A stretch of 64,000 bases of DNA from Corallium rubrum. Lineage: Eukaryota; Cnidaria; Anthozoa; Scleralcyonacea; Coralliidae. Below, one piece after another: positions 21,626 to 33,676 of this stretch (position 1 is the first letter of the stretch; every line of letters starts with the position of its first letter). Made by a program: the position numbers and the translations under genes. Below the pieces are notes generated by a model, which was not told where the DNA came from, made no database searches, and saw nothing but the letters and a program-made list of their open reading frames with translations. The stretch lies in assembly GCA_964035015.1 (NCBI GenBank), contig OZ036005.1, positions 4,495,247 through 4,559,246 of the forward strand. The letters are read 5' to 3'.

Positions 21626-22407
21626 GAAGTTTGACTTGAGGACTAGATAGAACATATACTTACTGTTTATCTAGTAAGGGCTTTCTCCTGTTTGTTGACA
21701 TTGATCACAACAGTATCTTTATATTTTTGCATATTATTTAATATGTGCTTTTAATATTACTAAATGAGTTTTATTGTATGTTCTATGTACCATTTGTGTT
21801 TTTACTGACTGTTGCTTAGGCTTATTGATCCATTAGGATTTATATTAAATGTTGTATTTAAAGTGCTTTGAACCTTTGAGTATGTAATTTTGTTATTTTG
21901 TCACAATATGTTATCCATATCTTGATGTTCATTTTGATATACATTTTGATGCATAGATTGAGTATTAAGATATTCATCATAGAAACAACTTTGAATATAA
22001 CATACAAAAATGTATAGAGAAATTAGAGTGTCTGACATTCAACTACAGCACTAGCACTGCAGAGTTGAAGAGCCTTCCCAACATGCTCCAAAGCAAAAAC
22101 ATGGAATCAGGATTCATGTTGTATGAAGATATTGCATAGATGTAGGGTGCAGGTATATTTTACTAAGTGCATCTATACCTGCACCACATTCAGCCTTTGA
22201 TCCGAATCATCCGATCTTCCTCGGCCCACTCCCACCTCTTTGCTCGCGCATTATAGAGACCTCTGCACTTTCCAGTAGCCCGAGTGAACACCTGACCCAG
22301 GTGTCTTGTTCTAATAGTACTCGCAACTGATGATCCAGGCGGGTATATTATTTAAACTTATGGCTTTGCTTTGTGTAGTTAGCCTGTGTCACAGCCCTAG
22401 CTCGGTA
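21626..22407. other. Intron 7 sequence, no gene
   Basis: AT-rich filler without recognisable ends, repeats or frames. Confidence 0.45.
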
Positions 22408-22710
22408 ATAGTAACGTCTGTGAACACTCGAGAGATTGCTTGTTCTTGCAAAAATTAAATCCCTGCAAGTTTTGGGGAAAATAATTTATGTCACCTTAAA
22501 AAATGACGTAGTTTTGTAGTCACTATACCCACTTTTACATGTTTAAAGCCACAAATACAAGGTAAATCGAGAGACAGAGTCAGTAGTTGGTTTGTAATAT
22601 GTGTATACCTGTGTTATTTTGGTGGATTTGATCGCGTTGCATGATAATAATTAACATATTTAGCTCTAATATCGTCCCAAGCAATCGCTCAAGTGTTCAC
22701 AGACCTTACT
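22408..22710. mobile_element. Decayed MITE, GTCTGTGAACACT ends
   Basis: GTCTGTGAACACTCGAGAGA on the left is approximately mirrored by AGTGTTCACAGAC on the right, each next to an ATTGCTTG word. No TSD was resolved. Confidence 0.5.
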
Positions 22711-23194
22711 CTTACAGAGTTAGGCTTCGTGTACTTTGCGGGCCTTGATATTTATCTTAAGATAATTCTAAATATTATATCTCAACTGTAAATTGTCCAG
22801 TCAGAGAACTTGATTTGTACCACATGACCAGTTAATTTATCGTAGAATTGCCCGCCACAGCGGGGTGTAACCTCGAATACCCGCTGTGGCCGGTATTCGC
22901 GTTCGTGCACCACGCGTGAATGTCACGCACGATTCACGAAGCTGTCGCGGAGTTTGGCGAGACAAGAAAACGTTTCGCCTGAACATTCAGATGTTGACAA
23001 GAAGATTGTTAGGTTACAAGAAAATAAGGATTCAGGGAATACAAAGAAAGCAACAAACAATGCATCCAGAAGCCTTGAGACGACAACAGAATGGAAACAG
23101 ACAATGAAAAGCGGACAAAAGTTGAGCTAAGCGAACTTTATTAACATTATTTAAGCTTTTTTTGGAAAGGTTAATATGTTTCGATATAATATAT

Positions 23195-23312
23195 CATTTA
23201 TAGACCTTTCGCTCGGGAAATTCGATGAAATATTACCCCTTGGGATGATATATCATACCTCGGGGTAATATTTCATCGAATTCCCCTCGCTCCAGGTCTA
23301 TAAATGATAATA
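23195..23312. repeat. Palindromic element, ~50-bp arms
   Basis: TATCATTTATAGACC at the left is mirrored by GGTCTATAAATGATA at the right, with paired inner words TCGATGAAATATTACCCC and its mirror. Confidence 0.65.
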
Positions 23313-23505
23313 ATACTCAATTTTTTGCTGTTCAACGTCTTATAATTAATTCTAATCGCTTTTCTAGTACTTTATAATTGTATAGTCTATTATAATTTTG
23401 GCCACCGAGAGAAATTTTGGTCAAAAAGTATTTCTGGGCTCTTACACCCCCCCCCCCCCCCCCCCATTATGTTTGTCTAGCTTATTTTACCAAACCTTCA
23501 AAACC

Positions 23506-24056
23506 TCAATAATTCATGAGGAAAACACAAAGAAAATCAGTACCATGTCCGTGGTTTTATATCTGATAAAGAAACATCCTGATTTACATAAACTTTAGCT
23601 TTGATTTTCTTAGTCAGCGTGCAGATGCTTGTGTTTCCAGAGCTTGGGTAATCTATGATTTTCTCGGCTTAGACAACGTTATTTTTCAAACTTACTACCA
23701 ATGAACTTACCAAATGGGTCGTTTTTGAAGCTATTTAAAACATTCGCAGTATGTGTTTTATCAGATCTTCAAAAACTCAATAATTCATGAGGAAAACACA
23801 AAGGAAAATCATGACCGTATCGTATCTTTATATGTGATAAAGATTTCTCCTGATTTACATAAACTTTAGCTTTGATTTTCTCGGCTTAGACAAGGTTATT
23901 TTTCAAACTAACTCCGCCAATCAACTTACCAAGTGGTTTGTTTTTGAAGCTGTATAATAAACTCGCAGTTCATGTTTTATCAGATATAAAAACACTCAGC
24001 TTCACCTCGTGTCTTTATATCTGATAAAACACTCCTGCTCGTTTATTATACAGTAC
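23506..24056. repeat. Dispersed repeat, also at 41157-41445
   Basis: Starts AATAATTCATGAGGAAAACA and ends in CTCGTTTATTATACAGTA. The second half is nearly identical to 41157-41445. An internal duplication (two AATTCATGAGGAAAACAC words) shows it is itself partly tandem. Unclassified. Confidence 0.65.
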
Positions 24057-24318
24057 TAAAATACTTGGCTCTTGCCTTGAGTTTTAAATCTGATAAAACA
24101 CTGCTGCTCATGTTTTAAATATTACTTATCAAATCATTAATAATTCATGATGAAAATTCAAAAGAAATTAATGTTATCGGTAAATCGCTTAATCGCATAC
24201 AGATTCGTTCTGATTTACATAAACTTTTTCACCAGCTAAAATCACTCCAACTTGAAAAATAGTTTGAAAATATGGCTATTTAGATGTGTCCATTTGATAA
24301 GTACGATAAAGCATTTCA

Positions 24319-24506
24319 TAGCCTGGTAACCTGGCCCAATCAAAGAGTATGGGTCAGGTAACCACTCGGTAACCACTAAAGACTTCTGGCTATGAGTGAA
24401 ACTGCAATCATCATTGGGGATTTAGCCCTGATGATGTGAGAATTAAGATTAGTGCTGGGTTACCTGGTGCATATTTCTTTTGAAATTGGGTCAGGGTACT
24501 AGGCTA
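24319..24506. mobile_element. Second copy of the 18671-18868 MITE
   Basis: TAGCCTGGTAACC and GGTACTAGGCTA form the ends; shared interior words are noted under 18671-18868. It lies close to the 3' border of exon 7 of the peroxidase gene. Confidence 0.6.
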
Positions 24507-24864
24507 CAGGTGGGCCTAGGCGTACCATGCAGGAGGGCAGGGGGGGGGGAATTGCCCCCCAAACGTTTTAAAAATGAAAATTTCAGGCACTTTTTGATGA
24601 AAAAATATATTTTGAACTGTTTTAATATATTTTCGACTCTTAATTTTTCGGTGAAAAATGTCCCCCCCCCCCCCCCCCACAACGTAACTGGTCAGGTACA
24701 CCTATGGGCTAAGCAAATCGATGTTCTCGCGGGCAATTGTTATTTTATGATAATATTAAAATATGTGTATTATGAATTTAAAGCTTTCTATAAAAATATT
24801 TGTAAGAACTGCTTACACTGTATTCTATTTTATAATTATGATAATTATTGTCTTCCTTATTTAC

Positions 24865-25193
24865 CTTAAGCCATCTGTAACAACGATAAGATTTGAAATG
24901 AATTCCGTCATTGCTGTAAGAAACAGTGTAACTTTTCACCCATTGTTGGTGCCTGCCACTTCGGCCTTGGGTTTGTATTTCAGTAACAGTAGCTTGACGT
25001 TTAAAATCGACTTGGAGCCATTGATTGTCGGCATTATATCTTGCCGACCATGCTCCTGTTTTCGATCCAGTTGGTCTGAAATTTAACCTCGCGTTTGTTG
25101 GTCCATGGTTAGCATCATATTCAGAGGAAGCTGTGATTTGGGAATCCAAAATCTTTCCATCTTGCATACCAAGAGAATACGGCTTTTTACATT
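24865..25193 (-). CDS. Peroxidase gene exon 7: first part of F5/8C (discoidin) domain
   Basis: The acceptor is TTGTTATTATAG and the exon ends in phase 0 at CTTAAG then GTAAAT. It encodes Cys834, ILDSQITASSEYD, the WSARYNADNQWLQVDF core, TVTEIQTQGR and VSYSNDGIHFKSYR. F5/8C domains bind carbohydrate or phospholipid at the cell surface or matrix. Reading into the (CAAA)n array upstream is artefactual. Confidence 0.87.
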
Positions 25194-25220
25194 CTATAAT
25201 AACAAAACAACAATTAACAA

Positions 25221-25500
25221 CAAACAAACAAACAAACAAACAAACAAACAAACAAACAAACAAACAAACAAACAAACAAACAAACAAACAAACAAACAAA
25301 CAACAATAACAATAACAAACAACAATCAACAATCAACAACAACAACCAACAACCAACAACAACAACTAACAACAACTAACAACAACAACTAACAACAACA
25401 ACTAACAACAACAACTAACAACAACAACAACAACTAAGAACAACAACAACAACAACAACTAACAACAACAACAAACAAACAAACAAACAAACAACAACAA
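25221..25500. repeat. (CAAA)n and (CAA)n-type simple repeats
   Basis: About 20 CAAA units, then irregular CAACAA/CTAACAA repeats, starting 27 bases upstream of the exon 7 acceptor. Frames of Cys-Leu-Phe-Val or Lys-Gln-Thr-Asn are artefacts. Confidence 0.95.
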
Positions 25501-25944
25501 TTAAATACCGAGAACAGAGGCGTATAAAGCCTATACTTCCCTCGGCACGTAATAAGCTAATTTGGTTCATATTATTAGGTTGTTGTACATGTTGTTGTTT
25601 GTTAACTCTTACTTAGTAAGAAAACGCCTGATTGCATGTGTACGAATGGTTGAAGCCAATCCACAAAGTTGAGTGGATTGACTTGAGATTCATGTCAAGC
25701 AAGGATCAACCTGAATGTAACCTCCAATCTGATTCATCTGACGCCGCCTCCGTTCTACATGCATACCACGTTATTCAGATCATTTCAGTCACGTCTTCAG
25801 GACGACGTTAATTCGGGAAACGCCGGGAAAATCTGTTAGTTGAGTTTGACTTCAAACAGTATTCAATACTATACGTAAATGATTTGTGGTTTCTGCATGC
25901 TAGATACTGAACTTTAGATTGCCGTCGTCGTGATAGAAACAATA

Positions 25945-26668
25945 ATAGGGACCTTACGATGCTAGGACGACGACGGCGGTTAAAAAGCAACATAAACTTT
26001 ATAATTAAAAAACGTCACGGCTAACTGACTATTATATTTGATATATAAAGCTAGTTTAATGACTTTCAAAACGCCGCAGTACTGCTAAAAAGATTGTAGT
26101 GTCTGTATTGAAGTCAATCTTAAACAACAAGTTCTCATCTTTTGGCCGTTTAAGTCGTCCCGAAGACGTGAAAATGCTCTAAGTGGCGTTGTAAAAAGAA
26201 CGAGGACGTTGTTGAGATTTACTCTAGGGACTAAAAATTATTAATTCTCTTTGTTTCGCAACTAGAATTTTTTTGTTTAGAAGACGTCGTCGTTGAAGTT
26301 GCCGTCGTACTTGGTAAGGTCCCTATAATAGGGACTTTAAGTCACGACGGCGGTTGGAAAGCAATGTTTACAATTTAGAGAAGTAAGGGTTGACTGACTA
26401 TTGTATTAGTTTAATGACTTCCAAAACGCCCCAGTACTTCTAAAATGATTGTAGTGTTCGTATTGAAGTCAACCTTAACTGACAACAGTTCTCATCTTTT
26501 GGCCCTTGATGTCGTCCCGAAAACGTGAAAATGCTCGAAGTCGTTGTATAAAGAACGAGGATGGTGTTGAGATTACTCTTGGGTCTAAAGTTATTCATTC
26601 TCTTTGTTTTGCAAAAAGAATTATTTTGTTTAAAGGACGTCGTCGTTGAGGTTGACGTGGTGACATAT
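25945..26668. mobile_element. Two adjacent related MITEs (AGGGACCTTAC ends)
   Basis: Copy one runs 25945-26330 (ATAGGGACCTTAC mirrored by GTAAGGTCCCTAT). Copy two follows immediately to about 26665. Both share GACGACGGCGGTT, TTTAATGACTTNCAAAACG and GAACGAGGA words. A third partial copy occupies 41720-41985. They lie in intron 6. Confidence 0.65.
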
Positions 26669-26741
26669 CGCTACACGGTTGCGCAACCTGTGGACGCAAA
26701 ACCTGTTTCTAAAAGAGAGCAACATTAATTACTTTACTTAC

Positions 26742-26849
26742 GTTCACAGCTACTTCCACCCCACGGACCTTTACACTGGCACCAGCACTCTTTGCCTCTT
26801 GTAACTGATAAACCACCATGCAAACACGGTCGTTTAAAAGATTTATGCT
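26742..26849 (-). CDS. Peroxidase gene exon 6: EGF-like module
   Basis: A 108-base exon (phase 1 in, phase 1 out), the classic symmetrical class for shuffled EGF modules. It encodes RPCLHGGLSV, then ECWCQCKGPWGGSSCE, with the Cys-x-Cys and Gly-x-x-Gly spacing of the second half of an EGF domain. The acceptor is CTGTTGTAG and the donor GTAAGT. Confidence 0.8.
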
Positions 26850-27611
26850 CTACAACAGAATAAATAGTTATATGAAATGCTTTATTTGAAAAACACACAA
26901 AGTAACATTTTTTGAAGATTTTCGTTTTCTTCGTTGTTGAGTTGTTTCAGTTTGTTTGATATCCAAATTGAACATCTTGACGCGTCACACGTGCATAATG
27001 AGTAACCAGAGAAAATTAAAGTGTGTATATTTTTGCTATTATCAAATATAATCACTAATAACCCAAAAAGGCATGCATTTGCTTTGCATGTAATTACATA
27101 GTCACGGAGGCACTAAACAAAAGAATGCACACATGCGCAGAGACAAATTATTATCCCATAACTTTTGGAGGCTAAAACCAGATTAAATATAGAAGATGAA
27201 TTCAGCTTTGCAACAATCTTGACAGGGTTACTCAGACTACAGTCAATAGCGGGAAAGAGACTTTTTTGGTTAAGACTTTGAGACCTGGACCTCTCGCTGT
27301 GCTGAATAAAATCGTCTGGCGTTAGCCAGAATAAAATACTCTGGCGTTAACCAGAATAAAATACTAAAGACTTGTCTTTAGGCTTCAAAGTGTTATAACA
27401 GTGCATGTTCACACGCCCTTTCTTTAGCATTATGCCAATCTACTAGCATCACCCAGATGATTATTACGACGGAGGATTTCCTATTAATAGTAACGAAGGA
27501 AGTTTAGTCTAAATTTCCTCATGAATACTGCATAATAAACACAAATAAAAATCGTCCCTCTTGAAACAAAGGATTTCTAGGAGACCATGTAACTATTCAA
27601 GTAAACCTTAC

Positions 27612-28739
27612 CTTTCCATAGACACAAATCAATTCCAGGAATTCTTTCACAAGAAACTCGCGGATTTCCATACGGGCAGGGAGTCTTGAACGCATTACTC
27701 TGGATTGACACCAAGTTCTTCAAGTTATCGCAATATATTCGAGAGAGGGAGCTCTTGTCGATTTCTTTAAGTTTTTCTGGGGTAAAGATGCCACTCATTT
27801 TGTAGTAGAATCGATCTCCATCTCTTGTTCTACGAAACTGATCTGCAATTATACATTTGAAGGTAGGCCCCACTGAAGCACCTGGAACCGGAGCTTCGGC
27901 CAAACCAGCGACCCACAATTCAGCAAGATTAGGGTCATCGTTGTAGAGTTGCTTAAGAATCTGTCTATTGGAATAATGTATTTCATTTTTTGTATCTTCA
28001 AATGCCCCAGCGTTGGACATTCCACAAAACTTACGAAACTTGTTGTAACCAGGCAAACCATGGTCTCTGGAACGCTGGATATTCAAAGCGGCAAGGTTTT
28101 GTCCCGGCGAGTTTTTGCGTTCGAACAGATGTTTTACAACTCCAGGTGGTAATGTTCTATCCACATTTCCCGACAAGTTTCCCACAAGCCCAAATAGAAG
28201 TGGTTCAATTCCTCTTTCTCGAATAAAAGTATTATTGAAGAACATGAAACGAAGATTAATTGCTGCCGGAGCTATTGGATCAAAGTTTTCGTTCAAAAGA
28301 TCAAACTCAGGTCGAATGGTGCTGTGGCCAAATCTGAACGCAGCTGTTGCAAATGCGTTGGAAATGCCGGGATCTGTGTCTCGTTTATAACCGGTGTAGG
28401 TAGGTAACGAATTAGGTCCGAGAATCAGAGGGAGGTAATCATGATACGTGAGTTTTTGAAAAACAGCTCCCAAAATTTTCCTCGCTTCTTGGTACACTCG
28501 TTCACCGTTCCAATGACTGTTGATTGACTTTAGCTTTCTTGCAATTCGATTATGTTCACGAAGAAAGAGGGATTGGAAGGAGGCCAGTGATTGTTGTTCA
28601 TTTGATCTAGCATCTCCAGCAATAAAGCAACCACCGACATCTCGGCATAGCTGATCGGCTCCGCCAGCAAGCGTTGTGTCTATTGGTAGCAGTTCACCAT
28701 TTAATCCATTTGATGATGAGCGAAGAAGACCCTGGTCAT
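27612..28739 (-). CDS. Peroxidase gene exon 5: catalytic core of haem peroxidase
   Basis: The largest exon, 376 codons. The acceptor is TTGACTGTAG and the donor AAAG then GTAAGG. It holds GDARSNEQ, with catalytic Arg465 and haem-linked Glu468 (compare TRSSE of myeloperoxidase), and FRFGHSTI with proximal His559. It also holds the signature NIQRSRDHGLPGYN and the C-terminal GPTFKCIIADQFRRTRDGDRF. With exons 3 and 4 the domain is full length with no lesion, so an active enzyme is expected: oxidation of halides or tyrosine with hydrogen peroxide (family knowledge). The ATG at its left edge is not a start, since it lies on the splice junction. Confidence 0.93.
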
Positions 28740-28814
28740 CTACAGTCAATGAAAATTGTAAAAGTTTACCGAAAAACGGCGAGATTTACGTTTGATTTAT
28801 CATTTTATGTCAAT

Positions 28815-29340
28815 AAAGCCATGTTTACACGGCCAAAATTTAAGCGGGATCTGAGCCACATCTGACTTTAAGCGGGCTTAAAATGTCCGTGCAAACAGAT
28901 CGGCGTAAATTAATCGCGATTAGTTTGCACCACCTCAAGGAGGTGGATGAAACTGAGCACGATCAGTTAATTGCGCTTAACTTGGCCGTGTAAACGCAAC
29001 GGGATTGAAAAACGTTTGCTTTTAATACGGTGTTATTAATACGATAAAATGTATTTTCTTGCCCTGCTACAGAAGCTTCCATCTCGCTATTCTATGTTCC
29101 TTTGTTTATCTCTTTCTTTTAGCTATTACTCTTTCTCGTGTACCGATGTCTTCCGTTGTTCTTTGACGCACGCTACCCATACGAAGCTTCCAAAACTAAA
29201 AATATAGCTCGTCCGCCATGTTGAATAATGGTGTATGGTTTTAGTAAGGGATTATTAAATGACCGTGTAAACGCACCAAGGTGGCGCATTTTAAGCACGC
29301 TTAAGCGTGCTTAAATTTTGGCCGTGTAAACACGGCTCTA
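28815..29340. mobile_element. MITE with GTTTACACGGCCAAAATTTA ends
   Basis: GTTTACACGGCCAAAATTTA at 28821 is mirrored by TAAATTTTGGCCGTGTAAAC at 29309-29331, and subterminal copies of GCCGTGTAAACGC recur inside. It lies in intron 4, 76 bases upstream of the exon 5 acceptor. Confidence 0.7.
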
Positions 29341-29789
29341 GTTTCATTTTCACTACATGTTTATTTATTTATGTATTAAACTTCGTCAAGTATAAAATAA
29401 TAAATGGCAGGGTCACCGCGCAACAGTATACACCAGAAGGACTAACCGGTACAAAAAGGAATTCGGTTCGAGTGAGTTTTTCCCTGCAACTTTCTCAAAC
29501 ATGTTACTAGTATTATCTAGACCAATCAGATGCGGCGATAGCTCACTCTGTGCCAGCGCCTTGAGAAACAAGTGCTGTTGACAAAGGGCTACACGGTTGC
29601 GTAAACGCAAACTGTAGACGCAAAATTGCAGACTCATTTGTCGCTTAAATATGGTCTTACAAGCAAACGTCTTTGATAATCGCTTGTCACATCAAGTAAA
29701 CGCGAAATTACTTTTATATTATTATATAAAATCTACACACCACGCATAAATAGTAACTGAACTCAATAATTGCGCAGATATAGAAGAAT

Positions 29790-29903
29790 TTTATATCGAC
29801 CGCCTTTGAACGACTATATTTAGAAAAACTCAATTAGGTGAAGGTTTTTACAGATTTTCGAAGTAATTGAAAAAATTTATTTAAAAAGCGGTCGATATAA
29901 ATT
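29790..29903. repeat. Small inverted repeat TTTATATCGACCGC
   Basis: TTTATATCGACCGC is mirrored by GCGGTCGATATAAA about 90 bases on. Probably a tiny MITE. Confidence 0.5.
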
Positions 29904-30469
29904 CAGAGTCGTTTATTTTACAATATCTACACAATCCTTCACAATGTTGTCTAATGAAACAAGTTAACAATTCCGGTAAAATCCAGCGTAAACATGGTAT
30001 AGAACATTAAACGGGGGGGGGGGGGGGGGGGTGAGAGTTAGAAAACAAAAACATCACCCAAATCCAAAATATGATTTTTATAATGTCACTAGTAGCCGGA
30101 GTTTGAACTTCTAAACGAACTTCGTAATGAACTTCTGAACATTTTGGTGAAAAGTGACAAATGAGTTGCAAATGACTGTCGTTGTCTTTGTAAATATGTG
30201 ATACTGTAGTTTTAGACAAAATCTTTTGTAAAAATGAGAGAATGCGTCTTAAAAAATGTTTTAAAATGTTCAAAATTTTGCTCAAATATGATGTCAGATC
30301 GCGGGAAATGCTATTTCAGAGACTCAAAAAAAAATAGCTCAAACCTAAATTTTCTGTTGCTCTGGCGCGCTCGATGACAGAACTTCTTTAACATTTTATA
30401 TTCAAACCGGATGCTTTCTTGCGTACGACTTTGCAATATTGATACGCAACATTGCAATTTTGAGTAATG

Positions 30470-30795
30470 AGTAATGATTTATTTAACGTCGTAAACACAG
30501 GATGTGGTCGCCCAATCATCCGAGCCAGAGGCTCATGTTAAAAGTGCACGACATAAACTAAGACCTAAGTGTTGATTTTACGGAAGGAGGAAAACCGCAG
30601 AACCCTGCGAAAAACCCTCGAAGCACAGGAGAGACCAACTAAACTCTACTCACATGAAATTCAAGTTCGAGAACGGAGCTATTCCCAGACGGTCACCCAT
30701 CCAAGTACTAACCCCGTCCAACTGGGCTTAACTACAGCGGTGAGAGGCAGCGCCCTAACAACACACGCCACCCGTGTGATTGGCTTGATTGGCTG
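30470..30795 (-). mobile_element. 5S-rRNA-derived SINE, minus-strand copy
   Basis: On the minus strand, the 5S-like word GTTAGTACTTGGATGGGTGA is the complement of about 30691-30710. It is preceded by the CTGCCTCTCACC word and followed by TTTTTCGCAGGG. It is the same family as 47858-48217. Ends before a TTTA-type region near 30480. Confidence 0.75.
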
Positions 30796-31177
30796 ATTCA
30801 ATTAGCAACTTGCAAACGCTTTAATTGTCACGATTCCTCGACAAGTTGCTTAACTCTTTCCTGTCCGAATTGGTGTTTAGTATTTTATTCTGGCTAACGC
30901 CAGACGATTTTATTCACCTCTGGGGAAGCCCTCGGACAAGAACGATTTATAAACTATCTCTGTGAAGTATGGGTTTCAAACATAAAACTACACATAAGAC
31001 TCTAACTTTATGTAGAATTTCGAATTATCCAAAGTTTGGCATTTAAAACGAATTTTTACGGCAACCCACACTGACGTCGCGACGATCACGTGATCTCGCT
31101 TGCCAGTCACCCAACAGCTTTCAGTCATTGCGCACGATCGACCGTGCGTTTTCAGGGTCGTTTCAGCGTTTTATGCG

Positions 31178-32763
31178 GGTATCAGCGGCTTTCCCGAGGG
31201 GGCGACCCCCGGGCAACCCACGGGCAACCCACGGGCATGGCACGGGATTTGTTTTAAAATCACGCCCCAGAGACAGGGGATTTAGCCTACTTTTGGATTT
31301 TGTCAAATTACCCCCGGGGACATACCCCCGGGATTTGCACATCTCCTGCTGTTACCTGGGTCAGCGGTGATTCGTCGAGAAACGAACAACAGGAGCTGTC
31401 TTTGGCATTGTAGTCAATCTCGAGCCCATAGTCACCCCCTTTTTGGTCAGCGGGAGAGCGCGGGGGAGACTCTGGGGAAATTGGATTTAATTACCCCTGA
31501 AATGAGGGGTTCCGGTTGTTAAGCGCATGATCGTAGCCTCAGCTGCTGTGCAGAATGTTCGTTGTGTTCATGAGTTCGTTTCATATATTTGTTTGAAATC
31601 GCAAATACTATATTTGTGAGAATCCTGCATAAAATACACGTTAAATTTGTTGGAGAGGGACTGATACAGCTTGGGGTGGCACTTGACATAAACGTTCTTG
31701 AAATCCAAGGTAAAATATCCATTCACGACGCCAATATCGTCCTCGAGACCTCGATCACAAGCCTTTAAATACGAGATGCGATTGCGAAGGCTGATTCCTT
31801 CTTTAATTGTTTTAAATGTATATGCTTTTTAGTTGTTTAAATTGTTTTACATTTATGCATTATATATAACGACAAATCGCACCAGGGTTTGTTTTGTTCA
31901 TTGCGACTATTTGTTATTCTGAATTCTGAATTCGTCTTTGCTATGCCATGGGGTTTCAAGACTTCAAGTTTGTAGTTTGTTTGTGACTGAGACCTAGATA
32001 TAATTAAACAAAGAGAAGAGATGAGGCGTCTAAATTTGAAGATATATATGTTTATTGAATAAAGCAATATATGACTTTCGTTATTTCACAATCTGTGGTT
32101 ATGTTTTGAATCGATGAATCAATCAATAAATTTAAATGAACCAATCACAACGGAGAATCAATCCAATTTCCCCAGAGTCTCCCCCGCGCTCTCCCGCTGA
32201 CCAAAAAGGGGGTGACTATGGGCTCGAGATTGCATTGTAGTCAGGTAAGTGTTTGTAATTGAAGAATCCTTCATATTTGGATGAATAATTAAGTCATCCA
32301 TCACCAGTAAATGTTGGAAACAAAAGAATATTTGTTTGAAACTAAGGATGAAAACTTTTGTGAATATCAGTAATGACTAAAAGTGTTTTTTGTTTGTACG
32401 AGCAGCTGATACAAAATTAAGTCTATTAAAAAAGTTGTCATTTTAATAGCCTAATTGCACACTGTACTTTATTGATATTAATATATATTGTTGTCGTTGT
32501 GGTCAGTATTACTTTGTAGTAATTAAATTTCTTTATTAAACTGGCTTTTCTTCGAGTTTTGAAGCTTTCTTGTGGACTTTCTATTAGCACAATTGCATTT
32601 TCTTTGCAAATGACCATTGGAAGGTCTCCTTTTGGAAAACATTGTTTCCCAAATTTCCCCCAGGGGGTGGGGTATTTGTCACAATATTTCCCCCCAACCA
32701 CTTTGACAAATCCCACTGGGTCCCCGGGGGTCGCCCCCTCGGGAAAGCCGCTGATACCCGATT
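31178..32763. mobile_element. Foldback element, GGGTATCAGCGGCTTTCCCG ends
   Basis: GGGTATCAGCGGCTTTCCCG at about 31178 is mirrored at about 32743-32762; G/C-run subterminal zones follow. It carries the nested element 31417-32231. It lies in intron 4. Confidence 0.65.
31417..32231. mobile_element. Nested element with ATCTCGAGCCC ends and 12-bp TSD
   Basis: The inverted arms of about 80 bases begin ATCTCGAGCCCATAGTCACC. GCATTGTAGTCA is present at 31405-31416 and 32232-32243. Duplications of 9-12 bp fit Mutator-like elements. No transposase. Confidence 0.7.
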
Positions 32764-32928
32764 AGTGTTCGATGGAAAAACGATTCGAAAACGATAGTGT
32801 GAACGGAAAACGTTTGATACGTTTTCGCTACGAGCTCTCCGTTTTCGAACGGAAATGGATTAGCGTGGACATGGCTTCAACATTGCAAAGTCGTACGCAA
32901 GAAAACACCCGGTTTGACCATAACATAC

Positions 32929-33161
32929 CTGATTTATCTTGCCTCAGGAACTTAGCTAGTTTTTCTGTCGAGCCATAAATTTGGGACGCATCTACGAAAG
33001 CAGTAATGCTGTTGATTTGTTCTCTCGTTGTAGGATATCCCTTCTTTTCCTGACAAACAGCGGCTGATCTTATTGCACGAATACAAGTACTAGTGTTGCC
33101 TCCTGGCAATGGAAGGATTGGATAACAAGGACATTCAAAATCAGGTCGGGATCCAGTACAG
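32929..33161 (-). CDS. Peroxidase gene exon 4: calcium-site segment
   Basis: Acceptor TTTCTTAAG, donor TCAG then GTATGT (phase 1). It encodes CTGSRPDFECPCYPI and then SITAFVDASQIYGS. The latter is the conserved calcium-binding and helix segment of animal peroxidases (compare the SxxDASxVYGS pattern). Six cysteines are consistent with extracellular folding. Confidence 0.87.
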
Positions 33162-33676
33162 CTTAAGAAAGGAAACATATTTGTTACAACTTAGGTAAAC
33201 ATTAATATGATTGCGTTGTTAATACTCAAACAGCATTTATTTTATATTAGTTTAAATTTTACGCGGATTTCCCTGTTATCCATAAGTCTTTCTCTCCTAT
33301 ACAAGGCGGCGGAACCGGAACCAACTTTGTAAAAGTGGAAAAAAGGGGGGGGGGCTGAGTCCCCCTGCCTATGCGCCGAAGGTAAGGGTGATTATACGTT
33401 GAATATTTATACATCTTCGATATACAGCATTTTGAAAATTCCAGATCACTGCAGGGTGACAATCGTAAGAAAAATCGTGATCGTGTGATAGCTCAAAACT
33501 CATTTCATGAAGTACTCCACATATTAGCGTTTGATGACTGCTGACCAAGACAGTGAAGACTAAGTAAGACTCGACTATTCATTTGTGTTTTTAAAAAAGG
33601 GTAAAGAAAATTACGAAGGGGTAAATTCACACAAGGAAGCCATGCACAAATTACGCCTACCTTATCTTTTTGGTAG